Below are positions 11,756-23,739 of a DNA stretch of 64,000 nt, piece after piece. A program made the translations under genes and the position numbers. The stretch covers positions 1 to 64,000 of the forward strand of contig WHVA01000261.1 of assembly GCA_015179125.1 (NCBI GenBank), read 5' to 3'. This stretch comes from Gautieria morchelliformis (Eukaryota > Basidiomycota > Agaricomycetes > Gomphales > Gomphaceae). Each line of letters begins with the position of its first letter. The stretch's first letter is position 1. The notes below the pieces were generated by a model that had not been told where the DNA came from, made no database searches, and saw only the letters and a program-made list of their open reading frames with translations.

Positions 11756-13082
11756 TGGGAATTTTGAAATTTGGTGGTGGTGGTAAGCGTGAGATCATCC
11801 TCACTATCGGATGATGATGGCAACTCGTATTGTGGGGTAGGCGAGGGTGCTGCGTCTGGTCGCCTAGTTGAGGCTCTTGCCAGCTGCAAACTGGCAAGAT
11901 TTGCAGCGGGTGGGGTGGCAGTGGTGGTCCACGCCATCCCCCTGTTGTAATCATTTTGTCTTTGGTTGATGGTGCGCCTGCGGCATGCGTCAGGGTCATG
12001 TTCCCGTCTGTCGAGGATCCACGGAACCACTCACATATTCTGCCGACAATCTGTGTGGACCAGATTGTCTGGACTGTCATCAGAGAAAGGTGTGCCTCCC
12101 GGATCCAGACCATTGTGGAAACATGGTGCATTTCCTACAGGCGGTAGGAAATAGGATCCAGTCTCTTGACCGCTTCTGAACAACATCATAGTGTGCTATT
12201 TCACATAATCTGTACACACTCATCAATATATTGTAACGACGTAAAACCCGGAGAGAGCCTGAATGGTGTGTCATAGCCTGAATTTGAGCCCAGTTGAACT
12301 GGGGTCAAATTCAGGCTATGACACGCCATTCAGGCTCTCTTCTGCTTCTGCTGATGAGCTCATGCAGTCACAGGCAGAGCTTATCAGTAAAGAACTTAGG
12401 TCAGGGGTGGTGTAGTGCGAGCGCTGCTACTTGAATGCCAGGGAACAGTCCAGGCCCATGCTGTGGACGGATGCGCCGTTCTGGCAGGGAGAAGGACCAC
12501 ATTTCCAAGTATTATCACCTGCTGGCAATAAGCAATGTGGCTCTTCCGGCTGTCCGCTTTAGAATGAAATCAGTTAATTTCTAACGTCACGTACGATGGC
12601 TGTCCCTACCCGAGAGCATATTCCCCCCAGTAATTGCCATCTGCGGACCCAATGCCAAGTCCTGGGTCCGACCCAGTGAGACTAGTTTGGTACATTATTT
12701 CGGCTGCAGACTCTTTGTCGATCACCGGTTCGCGGGTGATGCGTTGGAAATCCTGCGTGAACGCCGAGGAACAGTCCGGGCCGGCGCTGGGGAATGGTGC
12801 GCCTTCCTGAGGTGGAGGAGGACCAGACAACCAACTACCGTCAGAATCTGACAGTGGGCAATGTGACGCATCCCGCTGCCCGCTTAAGAATGAAATGAGT
12901 TATTTTGTAGACTCATGCATGATCATGTCCCTACCTGAGATGCCCATATTCCTCCACATAATCGACAGCAGAGCCTACCGATCCACTAGGCTGATTGTAC
13001 GAGATAACCTCCCGCACAGTCGTCTCGGTTCCGACCAGGGGTTAGCGAGCGGTGCGGTGTAATTCCTGCTGCTGGTGGCCGT
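11756..13082 (-). pseudogene. Unrecognised multi-copy gene, copy 1 (exon-duplicated, broken)
   Basis: It is paralogous to 40.1-41.4 kb on the plus strand; both encode a segment like AWTTTATPP-ANLAS. Readable minus-strand exons: one ending at 12935, one at 12882-12610, one at 12556-12427. Introns at 12883-12934 and 12557-12609 have GTAGGGAC donors and AAG acceptors. The last two exon-intron units are diverged tandem duplicates about 330 bp apart. An in-frame TAA near 13030 stands where copy 2 has GAA. The LINE truncates the 3' part near 11755, and a solo LTR cuts the 5' part at 13083. I do not know the function; copy 2 suggests a zinc-finger C-terminus. Confidence 0.55.
12252..12340. repeat. 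89-bp near-perfect palindrome
   Basis: The sequence from AGAGAGCCTGAAT to ATTCAGGCTCTCT folds on a single central G at 12296. The mispairs I find are few: a T/C pair in the GGTGTGTC/GACACGCC step and one G/G step next to the inner CCCAGTT/AACTGGG arms. It is absent from the paralogous copy at 40.6 kb. Confidence 0.9.
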
Positions 13083-13585
13083 TGTTGGGTGCATTTATGC
13101 TCCTGCACCAAAATCAAGCATAATATATTCGATTTGCTGTATGGTGTTTCAATCTCTTCTCACATTGTTCTTGTACCATGCACCCATTTCTCTGATTATT
13201 TTCGAAATTTTCCAGTCACTCCTTACCTCTCCATTTCATCTTGTTATTTCTATTTTCACAAGCGGCTGCACCCAGCGGAGTCTGAAATGACTTCGACGCG
13301 CGAGCTTGGGCGCTAAAGGGCCGGGTAGTAGTACATGCACAGTGAGACAGATTTCCCCTCTCTCAGTGACAACTAAATTCACTGAGAGAGGCAAGTAAAT
13401 TAGTCTAGCATCCTTTCGATTTATTAACCTAGAAATCCTCTGTAGTGAATTGTTTTCTAGGTAGTGTATAATATATTTATAGTGACAACTAAATTCACTG
13501 AGAGAGTGAATTGTTTTCTAGTTTTCTAGTCTATTCTTTTGAGCAACAAGTCTATACCTACTGCCTATAATTCCTGTCCTCTACA
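13083..13585 (+). mobile_element. Solo LTR, family 1
   Basis: 503 bp, TGTTGGGTGC...CCTCTACA. The target duplication GCCGT occurs at 13078-13082 and 13586-13590. It carries a 12-bp-arm hairpin (CCTCTCTCAGTG / CACTGAGAGAGG) at about 13359-13394 and a TATA-like GTATAATATA. Confidence 0.95.
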
Positions 13586-14222
13586 GCCGTATGATCATAA
13601 TTGTAGAAACAATAGGCGCTGTATACCAGCACTTTTCAAGCCAACGCCGCTGAGACGCTCCTTTTTGCACTTGCCAGGCGCCCCTTAAATTTCCAAAGCT
13701 AAGGTACTGATCCTAGGCTTGGATTAGGACTTGTACCAAGGTACAAAAATTTCAATGTACACAAAATGAAATACAATTTATTTGCATACACAAGAAGTGA
13801 AAGTAAGCAGCCGTTTACCTACTAGTATTAACCTCGTCGTCTACCGCATCAACAAACACTGAATGAAAATGAAAATAAAAATAAAAATAAATCTTGTCGA
13901 TGATCCCTCATTCGCTCCCACGTCGAACTCGGCCCACGACGCATTTGCTACCGATGCAATCACGTGGGGGCGAGTGCGGCTCCGGAGGGCGAGCGCGGGA
14001 GTCCAAGTCCAGGTCCAGAGGGTGAGCTCGGGAAGAGCGAGGGAGTGTGAGGGGGAGTGCGGCATTGCGAGTCCGGGAGTCCGGGGAGTGGGAGTGGGAG
14101 TACAATGCGAGTGCAACGGGAGTTTGACAGCGTGTGGGCATGCGAGTGAGCATGCTTTGTTACGCGATAGACGCGAGGCGTATGAAATGCAAATATACGC
14201 AGTGCACCCTTGGCCTCCCCAG
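13586..14222. other. Non-coding stretch with duplicated tail of the tnp2-type gene
   Basis: About 13835-13960 is a diverged tandem copy of 14220-14345, the last coding segment of the transposase gene. It has an AAAAT-type microsatellite (13863-13892) inserted in it. Between the copies is a GGGAGTC-rich low-complexity stretch. I see no gene in 13590-13830. Confidence 0.6.
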
Positions 14223-14525
14223 CTAGTCTTCATCATCCACAGGGTCAACGAACACTGTGCGAGCAAAGTCGCCACTTTGGTCAATAATCCCCCACTCGTT
14301 CCCGCATTGAACTCGGCCGACCACGCACTCCACTGTACGGAGATCAATTGCTATCGGCGTGGTGGTATTCGTAACCTCGCACGTAGCGTCCCGTCCTCCA
14401 GTCGAACAAGGAATCACGACTGCGAGTAAGAAGCGGGTAGGTTCTGCGAGGTTGAGCGTGCGTGACGCCGGGAGTTCAAGGTCGAGAATACAGTCCAGCT
14501 GTCCATAAAAAATCTGACAGCGTTG

Positions 14526-15976
14526 CAGGGCTGTCCACGAGTCCAGGTTCCTGCAGGTGACTCGCAGTTCAACCTGTGATTTTAACCTGCAGATCCAACT
14601 CCCACAAGTCCAGGTGACCCGGCGCCTAAAAACCTGGCAAGTCCAGGTTTGGCCTTTGGAATTCCGCAGGTGACTCGCAGACCTGCAAGCCTTAAATGCC
14701 AAGAATTCATGTCATTTACATGTCATTCAACTACTATTACTTCCTTCTGCACAACAGCCTTCTTGACATGCTTACTCTTATCATGCAGCAACTCTACAAC
14801 ACATTCATCAGGAACAAGTCCTTCATAAGACAGCCATGTGCTGAGTATGTTCCCGGCACGTGTCGACTCTTCCTTCAGAGAGTGACACATCCATGATACA
14901 GTCAGTCGGCCCTGACTGAATGCATATTTGACATCTGTGGATGTTGCTAGAGGAGCATGGTCAAAATAGGATGTAAGGATGTGTGAAATAGCTCACCCCC
15001 ATCCCCACGGGAGGAGACACGTCATGCACTCGCACGGGGTGAGTCTGTTAGAAACACTGAGGAAACACTATATCATATCATTATCCTCACTACTACACTC
15101 GTCGATATCAAACAGAACCAACTACCCACACCAGCACATGCATACACTCACTCCAACCCATCCCCGAGATCGCCGAACTCCAACACATGTTCGAACCTAC
15201 TCAATCCACGCACCAGATTACTCCGTTGCAGGAAGTCATACCATATGCTTTCACAGTCCAGAACTCCCCTATACGCCCCACACAAGCACGCCGAGCCCAG
15301 TCCCAAGACCTACACGTCGTATGATCACATGATCTGATCAAGGGACGCGACTTGATGGGTCAGCCCTGTACAAATCTCGAACCTCTTCCCCTATTCCTCC
15401 CCATATGCCATATGCTCCTTTTATCAACATGATTCAACCCTACTACGATGCCACATTCCCCTTTTATCGATACAATTCAACCCCTAACCGAAATATACAC
15501 GTCGACATTAACCTTGACGTTTCCCTTTTCATCCATCCTTTGTTCCAGTTGCATCACATCCAAGAAAACCAAGAGCTTTCTTCAGTAGTTAAATACTACG
15601 ACTTGTACGTTACCTTTCAGCAGTGAAATCCGATCCTATTGCTCTATATTGCAATAGCTAAGTCTTGATAGCATTTATCATCAGACACATATACTTGGTT
15701 ATATGTGCAGATATTCTTACTATCTCTGATTTACACTCGATTCGTCTCACGTTCAGAGATTGAATCATATCACTCTTAATATTATTTTCAAATACTAACA
15801 AGAGAGTCAGCTCGGAATAATCTGGCAAGTCACTGCAAGTCACCCGCAGGTTTAACCTACGGGTCCAAGTCAACCTGCAGAAAAACTCAGGTCAAGTCCA
15901 GGTTCCACTTCTGGAAGCTGGCAAACCTGCGAGTCCAAGTCCAGGTAACCTGCAGGTTGACTCGTGGACAGCCCTG
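14526..15976. mobile_element. hAT-type miniature transposon 1
   Basis: 1451 bp, terminal inverted repeats CAGGGCTGTCCACGAGTC and its complement, 8-bp target duplication CAGCGTTG at 14518-14525 and 15977-15984. No transposase is visible. Both subterminal 150-170 bp carry repeated AGTCCAGGT, CCTGCAGGT and GACTCGCAG words, the usual layout of transposase binding sites in hAT elements. An LTR-like insert (15046-15800) makes up half its length. Confidence 0.93.
15046..15800. mobile_element. LTR-like insert, family 3, inside hAT element 1
   Basis: About 755 bp, TGTTAGAAAC...ATACTAACA. It is diverged from the solo LTR at 52106-52843 but clearly the same family (TGTGCAGATATTC and GATTAAATCA-type blocks in the same order). 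GAGTC precedes it at 15041-15045 and recurs at 15804-15808, three bases past the expected end. The related element at 21 kb lacks this insert. Confidence 0.65.
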
Positions 15977-15984
15977 CAGCGTTG

Positions 15985-16138
15985 TGGCAGTTGATCATGG
16001 CCACGATGGTTATTGGCAACCATGAGTGTATACTGATTATTGAGAAACTAAATTAGTCTCAAGTAACCTCAAAGAATGAATAGATGAGACGCACCCGGAT
16101 AAATGAGGAGTCACGTATTGATAGCGCTTGAGCAAGAC
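15985..16138. other. Intron or spacer of the tnp2-type gene
   Basis: It begins, on the minus strand, with a GTAAGTC donor at about 16140 and leads to the last exon, which the hAT-type element interrupts. No other feature is seen. Confidence 0.4.
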
Positions 16139-18957
16139 TTACTGCACAACGTGCTCGTATTTTATCTCCACCGTTTGCAATGCGGACTTCCCCCATCGTG
16201 TCATAGTGAGGGGAATCAGGTTCCTGATATCTGCGGCATCCCGATCGTAGATCCGAGCAAAGTATAAAGATATGCGCCGTAGCAGATCCTGATCTGGTTG
16301 GAAGTTTTGCTTACGAGGGGAATGCAGTATAGTGCTTGGGACTTTTGTACCATGGAAATAATTAGCTGACAATAGACAAGTTGAGCCAGTGTTTACTCAC
16401 AAGCTTCGTATTGCTTCTCAGTGGCTGTAAGCTCTCCTTCGGTCCGGTCAGAGGACAGCAGATCCCGGACACGCGAATAACACATTTTGAGCTGTGTGAG
16501 CTGCGCACTGCGCTTGACATACATCGCTAGAGTCGCATAGGGATGAAGCCGTGAGGTAATGCGAGTGCCTAACTTGCCGCAGTAACGCTCCATTGGGAAT
16601 GCCCATGTTGTCCAAGCCGGTCCACACCACCGGATGTAATCCGGGATATGAAGAAGTACGTGGATGTTGAAGTTACACGCTCGTAAATTCTTCTGGTCAT
16701 ACCCGTAGTACCACCTGCAGGTATGCGCTGAGATATCATTCAATTTGATGAAAGCAAGTCATACCTTTCATATTCCTCCACCCATGTAATTATAGATGCC
16801 TGCAACTCGTCGACTTCTTGCGCAGATATTGTGAACTGGAGACAGCGTTTGATGATCGCCACAAGGTCGCAATAATGTCGGTAATATTTGGCATTGGGGA
16901 AGCGATTGCGGAGTAGAACAGGCCCCAGATATTGGAACCAAAAGGACCAATACTCTGCTTTATATTTAGAAGTGGTGATATTGGGCATGGCTCCAACGAA
17001 TTCCGAGGGAATGGTCTTGAATGCTTCGGCTGTCTCACGTCCGATCTGCTCCCATATGTGGGACGCTATTTGGAATCCAGGGTCCACAGGAGCTCGGCCT
17101 TTGAATTTGCGAGAGCCTGTCCACTGATCGACTAAGGATGGGCAGATATTTTCGAAGAATAGATGCATTATGTCATGTGGAAATGACTGAGGAAAATGAT
17201 GGAACGCGCAAGAACATGGACAGGCGATTGATACCGTATTCCATCCCCAAATCACGCCTACCAACAGCAGCCGCTTGGCATATTTCGATGAGTTGTTCCT
17301 GCAAATTCTCCCTTGTTCACAGGGGAAGGTTGAGGGGGTCATACGGCTCCTTCTTTTGCTCGCCACGCCGTCGAGGAGGTACAAGGACAGGGTAGTACTT
17401 CATGTTTGATGTACCCTGTATCCTTTCACCCTTGATTAGGCAGCAGCGGCAGGGGCAGTAGGCACCATGACCACGCAGACAGAGGAGCTTTGAGATTGCC
17501 AGCAGGTCACCTGAAAAGGTAATCAAATACGCATGCAAATCAAAGCTCTCCATTGTGATCGCATCATAGGTTTGGACACCACCTGCGAGTAATTTGCATT
17601 CCTCGATGAAAGGGAAGAAAAAAGAGTCGAGGGCATCGGGACTGTGGGGACCGGGGATCACGCCGAGGGGGATTAAATTTTCCGTGCGTGTGCGTATTTC
17701 AGGTGGTAAGTTGAAGTTGACAAGGATAAGTGGCCATGATGAGTTACTCTTGTGCATGCCAAGCACAGGCCGAACAGCAAATATCTATCCGCTGTTTGAG
17801 CCTTGTGCCAGTGTATAAATTGTTGTACACTCACCTGGAATCCATCTGTAGATCCACCGAACGCAATGTCCCTCAAATCAGAAAAATACTTGTGAGGGAG
17901 TGCTATCCCCTCTAATACTACTCGCGAGTTGAGCATTATGTGGTAATTCGACCCATCGAATACATCGGCATATTCGCCGTGTGTGTGTGTGTGACGACTT
18001 CGGTACTTCAGCTGTTCGATCATGGGAAGGCTCGCGTACCAAGCCTGGATTCGAGGGATGATTGGCAGGTAAGAGAATCGTGCCAGTGGTTTGCCATTAA
18101 GGTGGTAGCGTGCCGCCCCACAGGAGGGGCATACGGTGCGGTTTGTAAGAGGACCGGCGAACAGGCAGCAGGAGACCTTGCACATGTCGTAAAAGGTGGG
18201 TTTGACGCCAGATAGGAACTTGATCCTACGGTACATGAGGTATTCGGAGTCGAGATTCAGCTTGTGTCTAAAGAATTTCCGCAGGTTTTGATAAGTTGAA
18301 TGAGGGAGGCCTGAACCCTCCATACGCAATGCGAAGGCGCTGATGTTATCTAGGTCTGCATCAGTGAGCAGTTCACCTCCTGGTTGATGTCTAATGTAAG
18401 TCGTTGCACTGTCATTGAATGGTATGTCACTTAAGAAGCTGGTTCATCTGCTCTCTCCATTGATCACCAAACCGCTCCTCAAGTACTTGCACCAAGTTTT
18501 CGTCAGTTATCTCATCTTCGACCTCTTCTTCCTCAGCATCATTCTCATCCTCTGATTCAACGAGTGGTGGGATTGGCCCCTCCGCGTCTTCTGCCTCACT
18601 GTCTGAGCTGTTAGTGCCGGCAATGTAGTCATCATTGACCAGTTCGTTATCGAATGTGATGGTGTGATTGTTGAGATCTATATCTTGAACGAGGGAACCA
18701 TCGTCTCGATAGAAATCCCCTGGAACTGAGTTGAGCACATCCGGATCTCCACTGGTGCTACTAGGGCTTCCAGTATCCGACGAGTCGCTTGCACGGCCTA
18801 GTGCAGCTTGCACCCGCTTCCGGTAACGTTCACGTTGAACTCATCCCAGCGCCTTGGTGCAAGAGGGCACACAGAGGCACAGTTCCTTGCCCACCATGGA
18901 GGATGGTCCTGGTGTGGGATTAGAACGAGAACGCACTTCTGGGATTAGAACGCACTT

Positions 18958-19959
18958 AACTGCCTGCTAGATAGCGGCAGTGAAGGGGTACTGCTATCCC
19001 CCAAATTCACGCGAGCTACAGGGATGAAGACATTCTCCCTGGAGCAGCCAATCGCGCTGCAGCTAGCCTGCATAGGCAGCCATTCCACGATCAACTATGG
19101 AACGAACATGACAATCAAATTTGGTCGTGAGACATACGACGAATATTACAACGCTATCTTAGGGACACCGTTCCTAAGGAGATTCGGCATAACCCTGGAC
19201 TTCTCGAGCCCAGGGATGATCTGCAAGGGGAACAAAGTGATCCCCACGGGCAAGGTCTCGTTCGACGACAACGGATCGACGAATGAGGACAAGGGGCCAC
19301 GGGTGAGCAGGATCACCCGGGCACCGAAGCCTAACCTGGCTTATTGAAGCCAGGAGGACGAGTCACGGGACGACTCGTCCTCGAACTCACCCTACAACCA
19401 TAGGGAGAGGTGCTCTCACCTAACGGTGAAAGCGATGGGGAAGAGGAAAGTGGTTCCGCACGCTGTGGCACCTAATAGACGCACACGGCGCCTAATGGCT
19501 TCTAAGCCAACCACCACCATCATCCTCATGGATGATGACCTTCCTCGCCTCCGCGAGGCATGGATGGAAAGAATCACTGACTTAGTCAGTGGAATTCCAT
19601 TAGAACTCCCGCCACTACTGGAGATCAACCATGAGATCAACCTCATCGATCCCAACAAGCACATGTGGTATTGACTACCAAAATGCCCTGAACACTTCCG
19701 AGAGGAACTGTCAGCTAAGATAGAACGATACACCACTGCAAAGTGGTGGATTCCGGCAGTCGCGCAGCAGGCCGTGCCCATGCTGTGTGTGCCGAAGAAG
19801 AACGGTACATTGCGAACCATCTTCGATCTGCGCCAGCAGAACGAGATCACGGTGAAGGACGTCACGCCCTTCCCAGATCAGGATATCATTCGCAGCGACA
19901 TGGCTCGCTGTCAGTTTCGAACAAAACTCGATATGTCAGAAGCATACGAGCAGATCCTC
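18958..19959 (+). pseudogene. Ty3 fragment A1: protease and start of reverse transcriptase
   Basis: LLDSGSEGVLL (aspartic protease, D-S-G) is followed by GTPFLRRFGITLDF and the linker to the RT (VPKKNGTLRTIFDLRQQN). Copy A2 at 25385-27120 is collinear. Relative to A2, A1 lacks a few codons in the DEYFDVANVKYYD segment. The first protein stop falls at 19347 and the frame changes after it. It breaks off at about 19959 inside the first RT block, joining unrelated GC-rich DNA. No gag or LTR is attached. Confidence 0.8.
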
Positions 19960-20655
19960 GCACTGGCAGCACCGCTGACTTGGAGAACGACGACGACTCG
20001 GCGCCACGCGGCGCTCCCCCCCCCCCCTCCCTCCCTCCCGGCGGACGTCGCTGCGCCACTCCTTGTGGCATCAGCGTCGCCGCCCCAAAAGCAGGGAAAG
20101 GAAAAGCACGCGGCGCGGTGGTCTAGTAGATCTAGTGCTGCTGCAAATCCTGCGGTGCGTGCTGTTTGTTTGGTTGTTTTGCTGGCTCCATGCTGCCCGC
20201 ATGTCTGCGGCGTTGAGCTCGTTCCTCGCTTCACCTTTACGTCCACTCGCCGCGACACGTGCTGACCACCCACTTTGCATTCCACCAGATGTATCATGCT
20301 CCGCTTGGGCCTCCTCTCGCCTCACTCGAAGCGGCTCCCCTGCAGTGTCATGTCACTCGCCCCCGAGGCCGATGCTGGACATGGCGCAGCGCAGCGACCT
20401 GGGCAACCCCACGAAAGAAATGAGCGACGATGCGCAGGTATGAAGGGGCAGCACGGTACGCTTCCAGGACTGACTACTACGTATGTCCGGCTGGCGTGTC
20501 ATTTTGCCTGTAGTGATCCACCCAGCAAGACACTCGACATGCCCCTCTGTCTAAGCTACTGTGTCCCATATTCTTGCTGCGCTGCGTGTCAGAGGTTCTC
20601 TTGCTTTGCATGAAGACTCTTGTGTTGCAGACTGCACGCTACTACGGGTGGAGTA
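19960..20655. other. GC-rich DNA of unknown origin between two Ty3 fragments
   Basis: It has no similarity that I can see to other parts of the window. It contains a C tract (about 20010-20040). Short ORFs in several frames look incidental. Confidence 0.4.
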
Positions 20656-22735
20656 ATGTAAAATGTAACTTCATGGTTGTCCCCAGTAGCAAAACAGATA
20701 GATAGGTCCATGACTTGCGAGATTGCTGTGTTGGATGACCCATTGAAAAGGTGGAGCGGAATTGTTGGAATGTTTCAAGTCGGAAGCTTGTGCTTCAAAA
20801 CAAAGTTGGAATCATGGAAAGAATGAGTCGAACCAGAGTCAATCAATGCTGTAAACGGAGGTGCAGAAATTGTGTCGGAGGTGAGCGGAACTGAGAGGGA
20901 GTTGGAGGACGAAAGAGCCCAGGGCTGTCCAGGAGTCAACCTGCAGGTTACCTGGACTTGGACTCACAGGTTTGCCAGCTTCCATAAGCAGAACCTGGAC
21001 TTGACCTGAGTTTTTCTGCAGGTTGACTTGGACCCACAGGTTAAACCTGCGGGTGACTTGCACTGACTTGCCAGATTATTCCAAGCTGACTCGCCCAGTG
21101 CGAGTGCATGACACATCTCCTCCCGTGGGGACAGCCCTCCTCCATGGAAAGACAGGGCCCAGGTCCCTGGCCAGGTGCAGATCATATGAACAGACAGCGA
21201 GTCACATGGTCTGTTTGGACTTGCAAGTCTGCGCAACTGATGGCCCTACATAGGTCAATCAGTGGGCAGCAATGCCGCCACATCGGTGTGGAGGAACAGG
21301 CATACTCGCAGATCACCCGAGATCTGCAAGTTCTCTACCGGTTTGTGTTTTTTTTTTTTCTGTGTTTCAGGTCTCTATTCAACTGTCTAGTAGACCATTG
21401 CTTGCAGATATCTGAGATGACCGTCTTCTCTACCGGTGCGCTTTTTTTTCTTTCTTTCTTTTTTTTTGTTTTCATGTTTCAGGTCTTTATTCAACTGTCT
21501 AGTAGTCAAGGAGGTCAAGCCAGTACATCATTGCTCACAGATACCTGAGATGACCGACTTCTCTACTCCAGAAGGAGGTAATAGTAGTGGAATGACATGA
21601 AAAATTCTTGGCATTTAAGGCTTGCAGGTCTGCGAGTCACCTGCGGAATTCCAAAGGCCAAACCTGGACTTGCCAGGTTTTTAGGCGCCGGGTCACCTGG
21701 ACTTGTGGGAGTTGGATCTGCAGGTTAAAATCACAGGTTGAACTGCGAGTCACCTGCAGGAACCTGGACTTGTGGACAGCCCTGAAAGAGCCGATGCGTT
21801 GAGTTTAACCTCATTAGTCGCACGAATGGGGTCAACACAGCCCTCAGCTCATGCGGAGGCTGGAGGACTGCTGACTATTTTTTTGCATCTGTAGCGGGAG
21901 TCGCTTCAGATTTCTCTTCCATCTTCCTGCGCGTCCCTTTGCCTTAGCAGCGGAAGTGGTAGCTTGGGTGCATTCACAAGCAACGTGACCTCCTTTGCCG
22001 CAGAAGAGGCAAAGGTTGTTGTCTATGTGATGCTGGCATTCTGCAGGAGTTAGTTTTCCATCCTTCCCAAGTTTGTCGAAAAGGTCAGGAGTGCTTTTCT
22101 GGGCATTGGTGTTAGAACCAGAGGCCTGGTTGTTGCAAGGTGCAGGAGTGGTGTTCCGGTTGCCGGAGTTGGAGCCAGAACTGTTGTTGTTGTTGTTTCC
22201 AGAGTTGTTGTTTCCGGAATTGGTCTTCTTTTTGTCCTTATCATACTTCTTGTCAGAAGACTTGTCGTGCTTGCTCTGGGCAGAGGTTTCGCAAGCGATT
22301 TTGGAATGTCTTTCCCAGTAGCGTGCATTGATAGATTGGGCTAGGTTGCAGAGTTCGGTTAGGGTGGTGGGCTTTCCGACATGGGCAATTTCATCCTTTA
22401 TCTGGGATGGCAAGCCCATGTAGAACTGTCGTGGAGTGCAGCTTCTCCCCATTGGACTTGAAGCGAGCTGCTGGAAAGTGATGATGTATTTAGCTATCTT
22501 ATGAGTGTCTTTCATATGAAGATTATCGAGTTCATTTTCTGCATCAGCTTCCATATCAAATGGTCCGAAGTTGTTGTGGAGTTCAGAAACAAAGTTGTGA
22601 TAATCGTCTGCCCAGTTGATGGCAGCATAGGGATCCATGAGGGCAGGTTCGAAGTAGTCAAGAGCCATGCCTCGGAGATAAGACAGGGCATAGTTGACCT
22701 TTCGTTCGTCGTCAGGAAAGGCATCAGGATGTTTC
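20656..22735 (-). pseudogene. Ty3 fragment: Gag with zinc knuckle, then protease
   Basis: Gag is open from about 22735 to 21844. It has a capsid-like part (LRGMALDYFEPAL, NNFGPFDMEADAENEL), an Asn-rich linker and a CLFCGKGGHVACEC knuckle. The frame passes into the hAT-type element 2. Beyond it a protease block LIDSGSTHSFHDSNF and IPLHLFNGSSN reads to about 20660, where it is lost. Gag resembles that of the chromovirus at 52.8-53.9 kb, including the LGKDGKL linker. The upstream end is cut by the family 2 LTR at 22736. Confidence 0.82.
20920..21784. mobile_element. hAT-type miniature transposon 2
   Basis: 865 bp, ends CAGGGCTGTCC...GGACAGCCCTG, 8-bp target duplication AAAGAGCC at 20912-20919 and 21785-21792. 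The subterminal regions match those of element 1 in opposite orientation. The interior has two diverged copies of a segment (CAACTGTCTAGTAG, then GAGATGACCG) separated by T-rich tracts (21350-21362, 21441-21468). No transposase. Confidence 0.93.
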
Positions 22736-23710
22736 CCCTCATCGCTCCTCTTGCAGCTTTGCCTGAGTTCGCCCTTCCCTTCCACCACTCCTCCTCGGTA
22801 TTCACTCTATTCCCTCTTCGCCCCATTCACTGCTCGCATCATTCACCAGCATGTACGCCATCAAAATCCGATCGACATCCTCTACCCGGCGTGATGGTTC
22901 ATCACTGGCCCCATCATCTTCCTGATCCAACCCCTTTAGGTGTTCGTATGGCCAGAATGCATTTGCAGAACATCCTACCCACAGGGCATGTGGGATCAAC
23001 CCAACAGACGAAGAGTCTATGCAGGGTAACATGTATGCAGGTCTCAAGGCATGTTTTCATACATAGGCACCTTCGTCCTCTTTCCTCCCTGTCATTTCAC
23101 ATTCGCACTCCTCCTTATTTATATTGTATATGTGTTTCACCTATTTGTATCCTGACTGCGCACCCCTATCCAACCCTGACTCATGACGGCCTCTTTTCTA
23201 TTCGCTGATGACATATGAGAATTTGGTATAAGTAGTCTACATTCACATGTATATTCTGCAGTTCAATTGTCATATGTCTATCTTGTGCAAAACTTGACCT
23301 CACTGTGACCATCGTCTTGAACCCTCTCCTATAGATTCCAATCTTCGACCACACAAGGACTTAAGCACCACTGGTGAGTTTTTGTACTTCACCTTCATTA
23401 CCTCAGCCTTCGAACTATTATCTGCACTGTCGGCAAAGGGCTCTGAAGGAGCACATTCGCCAGCCAAAGGATTGTTGCCACTTAAACAACCTTTCTGTGA
23501 CATCTGGCACGTTACATCGTCAAGTGTCACAGGCTACTTGGCTACAACTGTAGATAGGCCAAGCTCTGTTCAGGCAGCCCTCTTACCTTCTGAACATTTA
23601 AATATTGGTTCATCTTATTCGCCAAACGGCACACTTCTTTGCACAAGCTATTCGGGCATTCACTGTGTTCACTAATACATGATATTAACGCCTAAAAACC
23701 AATCTTGACA
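22736..23710 (+). mobile_element. LTR family 2, 5'-truncated copy
   Basis: Similar to 29823-30854 but missing roughly the first 50 bases; ends ...CCAATCTTGACA at 23710. Confidence 0.85.
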
Positions 23711-23739
23711 CATGTATGCGGTCAATGACTATGTATACT

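Larger units (their letters stand above)
14223..18880 (-). pseudogene. tnp2-type (CACTA/EnSpm-like) transposase gene, decayed
   Basis: From 5' to 3' on the minus strand: a cysteine motif (CLCVPSC) and acidic N-terminus (18813-18427), then FDGSNYHIML, DLRDIAFGGSTDGFQ, WPLILVNFNLPPEIRT, GVIPGPHSPDALDSF, FPHDIMHLFFENICP and LLHIPDYIRWCGP, the blocks of the tnp2 and DUF4218 families. Introns that restore the frame: 17785-17835 and one with donor GTATGACTT near 16765. Damage: a TGA near 18838 for Trp, a frameshift near 18427, a TGA near 17313 for Arg in LPL-R-TREN, a frameshift near 17200, and a hAT-type insertion (14526-15976) in the last exon. The terminal exon after the insert ends with IDLRTVECVVGRV and a stop at 14223. 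I could not find CACTA termini. Confidence 0.8.

Noticed and set aside
21608-21802. Protein-like frame repeated at 14.5 kb and 21.6 kb
   Set aside because: It lies wholly in the subterminal repeats of the hAT-type elements and ends arbitrarily; sequence conservation is at DNA level.
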